NCBI GenBank assembly: GCA_937892015.1
Contig: CALAUY010000112.1
Location: 1-23,073, forward strand
From: an uncultured Bacteroidales bacterium
GTDB taxonomy: Bacteria > Bacteroidota > Bacteroidia > Bacteroidales > Paludibacteraceae
Direction of reading: 5' to 3'
DNA length: 23,073 bases
The notes under the pieces were generated by a model. The model worked only from the letters and a program-made list of their open reading frames with translations. It ran no database searches and was not told the origin of the DNA. Shown one piece after another: positions 14,967-22,038 of this stretch (the first letter of the stretch is position 1; every line of letters starts with the position of its first letter). The position numbers were made by a program, and so were the translations under genes.

Positions 14967-16040
14967 TTAGATACTTAACATTGTTTCCACAATCGTGTCG
15001 GCCGCATGCCCATCTCCGAACACCTCTTGGTAGTGCTCACCCACGGGCGGGTTTTTCACGGCCTCTAAGATGCGGCGAGTGTTGGTGCCGGTCAGTACCG
15101 ACCATCCCGCCTCGATAGTCTCCATATACTCTGTTTCTTCGCGTACAACGATGCACGGCTTGTGGTAGAAATAAGCCTCTTTCTGCACGCCGCCCGAGTC
15201 GGTAATGATGAGTGCCGCACATTTCTCGAGCATCGACATGTCGGTGTAGTCCTGGCTCGGGATGAGTTGTACGGACGACGAGCGCCGCATCATCATCATC
15301 AACCCGGGGTTGGCATCGAGTGCTTTGCGGGTGCGTGGGTGCAGAGGCATAATGACGGGTGTATCGAGTTGCATAAGAGCCATGAGTACCGACTCCAGCT
15401 CGGCAGGGTTGTCGGTCGTTTCGGCACGATGGAGCGTGGCCAGATAATATCGTTTACCCGCCAACTGCAAGTTGTCAAGCAGTTGTGAGTTGAGGATAGA
15501 CAGTCGTCCGTACGTGAGCGCGGCATCGTAGAGCATGTCTCCGGCAAAGAATATCCTGCCCTTGCAGCCCTCTTTCTTCAGGTTCTCCATCGCTTGGTGC
15601 GTGGGGCAGAAGAGCAGTGCCGCCCGTTTGTCTGTCTCGACGCGGTTGTACTCCTCGATGGAGTCGGCCTTGTGACTGCGTAGCCCTGCCTCAACATAGA
15701 TGAGTGGGACGCCCGCTTTTTCTGCGGCCAGTGCACCCGCGAGGGTGGAGTTGGCATTGCCAAGCACCAACGCATAGTCGGGACGTTCGTGCTCCAAGAC
15801 CCACTGAATACCGTCACTCATCTCTTGGATAGACTCGGTACGATTGAGTCGCCACTTGGGCTCGGGTATGTTCATGTTGCGAAAGAACACTTCGCTCATC
15901 TGATGGTCGTAGTGTTGTCCGGTGTGAAGCAGATCGAGTTGGATGTCGGTGCCGGCGAACTGACGCTCACGGACGGCGATGTTCAGCATCGCTGATTTGA
16001 TGAATTGTGGGCGCGCACCCACGATGGCAATGATTCTCAT
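14967..16040 (-). CDS. wecB: UDP-N-acetylglucosamine 2-epimerase (non-hydrolysing), with Asn at the usual catalytic Asp
   Basis: 357 residues. Family motifs: VGARPQFIK (7-15), HTGQHYD (39-45), YVEAGLRS with Glu117, EEYNR (129-133), FCPTHQA, GDMLYDA, LHRAETTDN with His204, PLHPRT and ITDSGGVQKEAYF. The enzyme interconverts UDP-GlcNAc and UDP-ManNAc to feed glycan synthesis. The motif normally read as G-D-T-N-S is here G-N-A-N-S (codons GGC AAT GCC AAC), so residue 95 is Asn; in the E. coli enzyme Asp95 is a catalytic residue and its change to Asn severely lowers activity. The rest looks intact. It may be slow, altered in specificity, or a related 2-epimerase of another UDP-sugar. It follows the ABC-F gene by 38 bases and leads the glycan block. 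Confidence 0.9.
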   Translation of the reverse strand: MRIIAIVGARPQFIKSAMLNIAVRERQFAGTDIQLDLLHTGQHYDHQMSEVFFRNMNIPEPKWRLNRTESIQEMSDGIQWVLEHERPDYALVLGNANSTLAGALAAEKAGVPLIYVEAGLRSHKADSIEEYNRVETDKRAALLFCPTHQAMENLKKEGCKGRIFFAGDMLYDAALTYGRLSILNSQLLDNLQLAGKRYYLATLHRAETTDNPAELESVLMALMQLDTPVIMPLHPRTRKALDANPGLMMMMRRSSSVQLIPSQDYTDMSMLEKCAALIITDSGGVQKEAYFYHKPCIVVREETEYMETIEAGWSVLTGTNTRRILEAVKNPPVGEHYQEVFGDGHAADTIVETMLSI

Positions 16041-16078
16041 ATGTATGGTGTTTTATTTATCTCTTGTACGTTGCTTTG

Positions 16079-17932
16079 TTACTTGTCGTTGCGCATTGTT
16101 TCGAGTTGTTCGGAGAGTATCTCCCACTCGTACATCCGCTGTTCGAGGTGGCGTTTGAGGGCGTTGTAGTGGTCGAAATTCTCCGCTGTCTGCGCGTCGG
16201 CGTTGCTGTTGAGCAAGTTCTCCATGGCCGCTATTTGCGCCTCGTAGTCGGTGATATCTTTCTCTGCCTCGCTGACCGCTTTTTCGGCACGACGCATGTC
16301 GGCTGCTCGTGCTTTCTGTGCGGCGTAGTCGAGTGCCCCGGTCTTCTTGCCCGCAGTTTCGTCCGCCGACTCATGACCTGCCTCTTTGGTACGTTTGTCC
16401 TGTTTGAGAGCCTGTTCGATGGCGCGATGGTTGTCGAGATGTCCATCCACTTGTGCTTTCTTGTAACGCAACCAATCGTAGATGCCGCCTATATGTTCGC
16501 GCACCTGTCCACCACCAAACTCATAGACTTTATCCACCAGCCCGTCAAGGAAATCGCGGTCGTGACTGACGCAGATGACCGTGCCGTCGAAGTCGCGAAT
16601 GGCCTCTTTGAGCACATCTTTCGATGGGATATCGAGGTGGTTAGTCGGCTCGTCGAGTATAAGTAGATTGACCGGCTCAAGGAGCAGACGGATCATGGCG
16701 AGACGACTTTTCTCGCCACCACTCAAGAACCGCACCCGTTTGTCGGATGCCTCGCCGCCGAACATGAAAGCACCCAGTATATCCTTGATGCGTGTGCGGA
16801 TGTCTCCCACTGCCACGCGGTCGATAGTGTCAAAAACGGTCATATCTCCATCCAGCAGTGCTGCTTGGTTTTGGGCGAAATACCCTATCTTGACGTTGTG
16901 CCCTATCCTGAGTGTTCCGGTGTAGTCGGTCAGTTCGTTCATGATACAGCGTACGAGCGTTGTCTTTCCTTCGCCGTTCTTGCCGACGAACGCCACTTTG
17001 TCACCGCGTCGGATAGTGAACGAGGCGTGTTCAAAGACGATATGGTTGCCAAAAGCTTTGCTTACGTCGTCACAGATGACGGGGAAATCGCCGCTGCGCG
17101 GGGCCGGTGGGAACTTCAGGCGCAGTCGGCTCGTGTCCTCCATATCCACTTCGAGACGTTCGAGTTTTTGCAGTTGCTTGATGCGGCTCTGCACCTGCAC
17201 GGCTTTGGTGGGTTTGTAGCGGAAACGCTCAATAAACTCTTCCGTCTCCCGAATCATTTTCTGTTGGTTCTCGTACGCCCGCACCTGTTGTTCATGCCTT
17301 TCTTGGCGCAGATTGACGAACTCGGAGTACCCCACTTGGTAGTCGTAGATACGGCCGAGGGAGATCTCGATGGTTCGGTTTGCCACGTTGTCCATAAAAG
17401 CTTTGTCGTGACTGACGAGGATGACGGCACTGCCGCAAGCGAGCAACCACTGTTCGAGCCATTGGATAGACTCGATGTCGAGGTGGTTTGTGGGTTCGTC
17501 CAGTAACAGCAAGTCGGGTCGGCGGAGGAGTATCTTTGCCAGCTCGATGCGCATACGCCAACCGCCGCTGAACTCGCTGCATGGTCGTTCCAAATCGGCT
17601 CGTTCGAACCCGAGTCCCATGAGCGTTTTCTCCATCTGCCCGACAGACTTGGGGTCTGACGGGTCCCGCACTTTATCCACCTCTTCGCGGACAGTAGTAC
17701 CCTCAGCATGAATCATGTGTTGCGGCAAGTAACCGATTGTAAGTTCTTTGTCGCGGGAGATATGTCCGTCGGTGGGCTGCAACTCACCGGCGATGAGTCG
17801 AAGCAAGGTGGTCTTGCCCGCACCGTTCTTTCCGATAAGGGCAATCCTGTCTTTCCTGTTGATGAGGAAAGTGATGTTGTTGAGTATCGGCCGTGCCGAA
17901 AACTCCATGGTCAGTGCTTCGATAGATATCAT
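16079..17932 (-). CDS. ABC-F family ATPase (translation factor type)
   Basis: 617 residues with two ATP-binding domains and no membrane segment. The first has Walker A GKNGAGKTT (34-42), signature FSGGW (121-125) and LLLLDEPTNHLD (141-152). The second has GKNGEGKTT (317-325), LSGGEKSR (403-410) and LLILDEPTNHLD (423-434). A charged linker between them (about 200-275) fits the P-site tRNA interaction motif of ABC-F proteins, which act on the ribosome E site. A C-terminal charged coiled coil (about 545-617) resembles Uup or YheS. Assignment to a subgroup (Uup, YheS, resistance type) is not certain. The start overlaps the uvrA stop (ATGA). Confidence 0.95.
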   Translation of the reverse strand: MISIEALTMEFSARPILNNITFLINRKDRIALIGKNGAGKTTLLRLIAGELQPTDGHISRDKELTIGYLPQHMIHAEGTTVREEVDKVRDPSDPKSVGQMEKTLMGLGFERADLERPCSEFSGGWRMRIELAKILLRRPDLLLLDEPTNHLDIESIQWLEQWLLACGSAVILVSHDKAFMDNVANRTIEISLGRIYDYQVGYSEFVNLRQERHEQQVRAYENQQKMIRETEEFIERFRYKPTKAVQVQSRIKQLQKLERLEVDMEDTSRLRLKFPPAPRSGDFPVICDDVSKAFGNHIVFEHASFTIRRGDKVAFVGKNGEGKTTLVRCIMNELTDYTGTLRIGHNVKIGYFAQNQAALLDGDMTVFDTIDRVAVGDIRTRIKDILGAFMFGGEASDKRVRFLSGGEKSRLAMIRLLLEPVNLLILDEPTNHLDIPSKDVLKEAIRDFDGTVICVSHDRDFLDGLVDKVYEFGGGQVREHIGGIYDWLRYKKAQVDGHLDNHRAIEQALKQDKRTKEAGHESADETAGKKTGALDYAAQKARAADMRRAEKAVSEAEKDITDYEAQIAAMENLLNSNADAQTAENFDHYNALKRHLEQRMYEWEILSEQLETMRNDK

Positions 17933-20733
17933 GTCGTTTGTTGCATGTGCAAGTATTTGCCTGTATAGCTTTTTTTACATTTCAGTAAGTTCTCGGGCGT
18001 ACCCTCAAAAACGATGTATCCGCCCTCATCGCCGCCTTCCGGCCCTAAGTCGATGATATGGTCAGCGGCAAGTATAACGGCAGGGTTGTGCTCAATGATG
18101 ATTACCGTGTGACCGCGATCGACCAGACTATTGAGTGCACGGAGCAGCACGGCAATATCGTGGTAATGAAGCCCCGTGGTTGGCTCATCGAAGATGAAGA
18201 TGGTCGGATCTTGGTTCTCTTGTGCAAGGAAAGAGGCCAGTTTGACGCGCTGACTCTCGCCGCCCGAGAGGGTACTGCTCGACTGACCCAGTTTCACATA
18301 ACCGATTCCCACATCTTGCAGCGGTTGTAGTCGTTTGATAATCTTCCTCACGCAGAGTGCTTCTTCTTTGTTGGGCTTCACTTCGGAGAAGAACTCAATG
18401 GCCTGATTGACAGTCATCTCGAGGATATCATAGATGTTCTTGCCATGGAACAGCACCTCCAGCACATCGTTGTTGAACCGTTTGCCATGGCAGTGCTCGC
18501 ATTCCATCACTATGTCGGCCATGAACTGCATCTCGATGGTGATTGTTCCCTCGCCCTGACACTCCTCGCATCGTCCGCCCGGGGTGTTGAACGAGAAATG
18601 GGCAGCGGTGTACCCCATCTGTTTGCTCAGTTGTTGACACGCGAACAGTTTGCGTATCTCGTCGTACGCTTTGAGGTACGTGACGGGATTGCTTCGTGAC
18701 GACTTACTGAGCGGGTTCTGGTCAACGAACTCGATGTCGCTCACTCTGTCCATACTGCCTTTCAGGTTGCCGAAATCGCCCGTGCGTTCAGCGTATCCCC
18801 CGCCATAATGTTTCTTCAGGGCGGGGTAGAGTACGTGTGTCACGAGCGAAGATTTGCCCGAACCCGAAACGCCCGTGACGCACGTGATGACGTTGAGCGG
18901 GAAACGGACGTTGATGCCCTTCAGGTTGTTCTCCCTCGCTCCCAGCACCTCGATGTAGTTGTTCCACGGACGACGATAAACGGGTTTGGGGATGACCTCT
19001 TCGCCCTTAAGGAAAGCGAGGGTGTAGGAGTGCTTTTCGGGAGAGACATCCTTGGCACCATGCAGGTCGTCGGGCGAACCTGTCCATACTATCTGACCGC
19101 CTTTTCTGCCGGCCTCGGGCCCGATGTCGATGATGTAATCTGCCGCCCGCATTATCTCTTCATCGTGCTCCACTACGATGACGGTGTTGCCCAAATCACG
19201 CAGTTCGCGCAGTACGCTAATCAGTTGTTGCGTGTCGCGAGGATGGAGTCCGATAGAAGGCTCATCGAGTACGTACAGCGAACCGACGAGGCTGCTCCCG
19301 AGAGATTTGGCGAGCGTGATGCGCTGACTCTCGCCACCTGAGAGCGTGGAGGCCAATCGATTGAGCGTGAGGTAACGGAGTCCTACTTCGCTTAGAAACC
19401 GCAGTCGTGCGTTAATCTCCGTGAGCAGCGGAGCGGCAATCTGTCGGCGTGTGTTGTCGAGCTTATCCGGCAGTGCGGCGAACCATGGCACGAGCGCACT
19501 GACGGGCATACGGCATATGTCGTTGATGTTCAGTCCGTTGATGCGTACGTAATCGGCCTCTTTGCGCAATCGCCCGCCCTTACAATCCGGACAGAGCGTC
19601 TTGCCGCGATACCGTGCAAGCATCACGCGGTACTGTATTTTTTTGAACTGTTCTGCTTCGAGCATGCGGAAGAAATCGTTCAGCCCATGGAAATACTCGT
19701 TGCCTGTCCAGATGAGCTGTTTCTGCTCTGCCGTCAGTTCGTAGAAAGGCGTGTGAACGGGAAAATCGAAACGCGGAGCGTTGTATATCAGTTCTTTGTT
19801 CCACATGCTCATCTTCTCGCCGCGCCAACATGCAATCGCTTCTTCGTAGATACTCAGTTGTTTGTTCGGCACTACAAGGTCTTCGTCAATGCCGATGATG
19901 TTGCCGAATCCACCGCACGTGGGACACGCCCCCAGCGGGTTATTGAAATCGAAGAGATGCTCGCATGGTTCAACGAACGTTATGCCATCGGCCTCAAAGC
20001 GTTCAGAGAAAGGCACGAGCGTACCCTCTATGTCGAGCACACACTCACCTTTACCTTCAAAGAAGGCCGTCTGTACTGAGTCCGCAAAGCGGTTAGCTGT
20101 CGATGGTTCGCCGTCAGCGATGACACGGTCGATGAGCAGGTAGAGGTCGTCGCTTTCGGTCACGTCACCGATGCGAAGCGTCTGCCGATGTTGCACAACG
20201 CGCGAGAAGCCTTGTCCGGCCCAGATGCTGAGTTGCCGCTCAAGAGGCATATCATCGGACAGGTGAACGGGTGAGAGCAGCATCACTTTGGTGCCGTGGG
20301 GCAGACTCATCATATGATCCACCACATCGCGGATAGTATGTTTGCGCACTTCTTGTCCGCTCACCGGCGAGATAGTCTTGCCGACACGGGCGAAAAGCAA
20401 CTTCAGGTACTCGTATATCTCCGTCACTGTTCCGACAGTAGAGCGCGGGTTGCGTGAACTCACTTTCTGCTCAATGGCAATGGCAGGCGGGATGCCGTCA
20501 ATGAAATCCACTTCGGGTTTCTGCATGCGTCCGAGAAACTGCCGAGCGTACGAAGAGAGACTTTCCACGTACCGGCGTTGACCCTCAGCATAGAGCGTGT
20601 CGAACGCGAGCGACGACTTGCCACTGCCCGACAAACCGGTGATAACCACCAGTTTACCGCGCGGGATGTCAACGGAGATATTCTTCAGATTGTGCGTCTT
20701 TGCGCCGCGTATATGTATATATTCGTCGTCCAA
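17929..20733 (-). CDS. uvrA: UvrABC excinuclease subunit A
   Basis: 934 residues from TTG at 20733, close to the 940 of E. coli. It recognises DNA damage with UvrB in nucleotide excision repair. Walker A motifs are at 33-40 and 621-628 (GLSGSGKS, GVSGSGKS), signatures LSGGESQR at 465-472 and 823-830, and the second zinc module is C722, C725, C745, C748. In the first zinc region only ACPTC (270-273) remains; the partner CxxC is missing, which I believe is usual in Bacteroidota. Upstream in frame an ATG at 20865 would add 44 residues, but these overlap the LysM coding region and have no UvrA character; EYIHIRGAKTHNLKNI starts at residue 4, as expected. An ATT just before the TTG is another option. 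Confidence 0.95.
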   Translation of the reverse strand: MDDEYIHIRGAKTHNLKNISVDIPRGKLVVITGLSGSGKSSLAFDTLYAEGQRRYVESLSSYARQFLGRMQKPEVDFIDGIPPAIAIEQKVSSRNPRSTVGTVTEIYEYLKLLFARVGKTISPVSGQEVRKHTIRDVVDHMMSLPHGTKVMLLSPVHLSDDMPLERQLSIWAGQGFSRVVQHRQTLRIGDVTESDDLYLLIDRVIADGEPSTANRFADSVQTAFFEGKGECVLDIEGTLVPFSERFEADGITFVEPCEHLFDFNNPLGACPTCGGFGNIIGIDEDLVVPNKQLSIYEEAIACWRGEKMSMWNKELIYNAPRFDFPVHTPFYELTAEQKQLIWTGNEYFHGLNDFFRMLEAEQFKKIQYRVMLARYRGKTLCPDCKGGRLRKEADYVRINGLNINDICRMPVSALVPWFAALPDKLDNTRRQIAAPLLTEINARLRFLSEVGLRYLTLNRLASTLSGGESQRITLAKSLGSSLVGSLYVLDEPSIGLHPRDTQQLISVLRELRDLGNTVIVVEHDEEIMRAADYIIDIGPEAGRKGGQIVWTGSPDDLHGAKDVSPEKHSYTLAFLKGEEVIPKPVYRRPWNNYIEVLGARENNLKGINVRFPLNVITCVTGVSGSGKSSLVTHVLYPALKKHYGGGYAERTGDFGNLKGSMDRVSDIEFVDQNPLSKSSRSNPVTYLKAYDEIRKLFACQQLSKQMGYTAAHFSFNTPGGRCEECQGEGTITIEMQFMADIVMECEHCHGKRFNNDVLEVLFHGKNIYDILEMTVNQAIEFFSEVKPNKEEALCVRKIIKRLQPLQDVGIGYVKLGQSSSTLSGGESQRVKLASFLAQENQDPTIFIFDEPTTGLHYHDIAVLLRALNSLVDRGHTVIIIEHNPAVILAADHIIDLGPEGGDEGGYIVFEGTPENLLKCKKSYTGKYLHMQQTT

Positions 20734-20758
20734 AATGGTTGTGTCTGTTTCGTGCCGT

Positions 20759-21760
20759 TTATTGCAGTTTGGGGATTCGCAGTTTGGTGCCGGCTTGGAG
20801 GTTGTTGGGGTCAGCAATAACCTCTTTATTAGCCTCATAGACGATGGTCCATTTGTTGGGGTCACCGTAGTATCGGCGTGCTATTTGTGCCAATCGACTG
20901 CCAGCTTGGACGGTCTCAATGGCGAGGATAGTAGGCTGATAAGTCGTGGTATCTCCGGAGATGGAGTTGGGCTTTTCAGAGAGCGTGTCGGACTCTTCGG
21001 CGAGGGAGTCGAGGGGCTGCAGAAGTTCCATGTCGAGCATGAGCGACTCTTCGTTGGGAAGAACGAATTCGTCCTCTTCGGGCGTGGTGCCGAGATGGTT
21101 CGCCCAATCCTCCAGTTTGTTGACGAGAACGAAATACCCGACGACGAGCATGGCAAGGAGTACGAGTATGGTAGAGAGGGCCACTATCCACCCGCGAAAG
21201 CGGGGTTTTCCCGAAGTATCGGGCGTCTCCGGCGACTCGGGATTATCGGGCGTTTCCTGCGACACAGGCACTTGGACATCGTCCGGCGTTTCCTGTGTTT
21301 CGGGTGTTTCCTGTATTTCCGGATTGTCGAGGTCGAGTTCGGCGAGGATGCCTTTTATCTCGTCAGCTTGTTGGTCGAAGCGTTCGCGCGGGTCGATGCC
21401 TTGCAGGGTTGACTGCGGATCGAGCGGTTGACCGTTCTCATCCACACGTATCGCTTCGAGTCCGGCAAAAGGCTCGTTAATCTGTTCGCGCAGAAAACTC
21501 TCCGGCAAGAACGTCACTTTGCTGTATCCTTCGAGCAGGTACGTCTCTCCCGTGCTGATATTCACACTCTTACGTGGTGCTACTTGCACCATCTTGAAAG
21601 AGCCGAGTCCGGCAATACGCACGATGCCGTCTTTGTGTAGGCCGTCCACGATAGTTGGCACGAACGCATCGAGAAACCGTTTAGCGGCTTCTTCGGGCAG
21701 ACTCGTCTGCTTACTGAGAGTCTTGCGTAGGTCTGTTTTGGTTGTCTTGTTTTCTGCCAT
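20759..21760 (-). CDS. HU-domain / membrane-spanning / LysM protein
   Basis: 333 residues in four parts. Residues about 5-92 are an HU/IHF-like fold (VRIAGLGSFKMVQVAPRKSV, NISTGE, then FLPESFLREQIN). Residues 147-181 are a low-complexity P-E-T-Q linker with repeated QETP. Residues 191-213 are one membrane segment, preceded by KPRFR, which puts the N terminus in the cytoplasm by the positive-inside rule. Residues about 281-331 are a LysM domain (ETVQAGSRLAQIARRYYGD, then LQAGTKLRIPKL), which would be periplasmic and bind peptidoglycan. The simplest reading is a protein that could link the nucleoid to the cell wall. It starts within the stop of the HU gene (TAATG) and ends 25 bases before uvrA. 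Confidence 0.93.
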   Translation of the reverse strand: MAENKTTKTDLRKTLSKQTSLPEEAAKRFLDAFVPTIVDGLHKDGIVRIAGLGSFKMVQVAPRKSVNISTGETYLLEGYSKVTFLPESFLREQINEPFAGLEAIRVDENGQPLDPQSTLQGIDPRERFDQQADEIKGILAELDLDNPEIQETPETQETPDDVQVPVSQETPDNPESPETPDTSGKPRFRGWIVALSTILVLLAMLVVGYFVLVNKLEDWANHLGTTPEEDEFVLPNEESLMLDMELLQPLDSLAEESDTLSEKPNSISGDTTTYQPTILAIETVQAGSRLAQIARRYYGDPNKWTIVYEANKEVIADPNNLQAGTKLRIPKLQ

Positions 21761-22038
21761 TACCAGTTCTTGATTTCGTCTTTGAGGTTCTGCGATGGTT
21801 TGAAAGCTATCTGCTGTTTGGGCGGTATCATCTTACGCTCGCCCGTACGCGGGTGAACACTGATGCGCTCTTTTTTCTGCCTTACTTCGAGCGTGCCGAA
21901 CCCTTGTATGCCCACGCTATTACCGTCCAGAAGGCGTTGGATGATGAGGTCTTCGGTGGCATCAAGCAAGTCGGCCACTTGACTCTTGGTGAGTTGTGAG
22001 CGTCCTGCAATATTTGATATCAGTTCTTTCGTTGTCAT
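21760..22038 (-). CDS. HU family DNA-binding protein
   Basis: 92 residues, full length. TTKELISNIAGRSQLTKSQV is the HU dimerisation helix region, GIQGFGTLEVRQKKER the saddle strand, and HPRTGERKMIPPKQQIAFKP the DNA-binding arm and following strand. It is a small nucleoid protein that bends DNA as a dimer. Its start overlaps the rimO stop (ATGA), and its stop overlaps the start of the next gene, which itself begins with an HU domain, so the two may form heterodimers. It differs from the canonical chromosomal HU in lacking RNPQTG at the arm tip (here SVHPRTG). Confidence 0.95.
   Translation of the reverse strand: MTTKELISNIAGRSQLTKSQVADLLDATEDLIIQRLLDGNSVGIQGFGTLEVRQKKERISVHPRTGERKMIPPKQQIAFKPSQNLKDEIKNW

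Noticed and set aside
18808..19341. 177-codon plus-strand open frame within uvrA
   Set aside because: Antisense shadow of uvrA created by balanced codon use; no start signal or domain.
20734..20865. ATG-started longer UvrA (978 residues)
   Set aside because: The added 44 residues overlap the LysM domain coding sequence in another frame and show no UvrA similarity; TTG at 20733 gives the normal family start and length.
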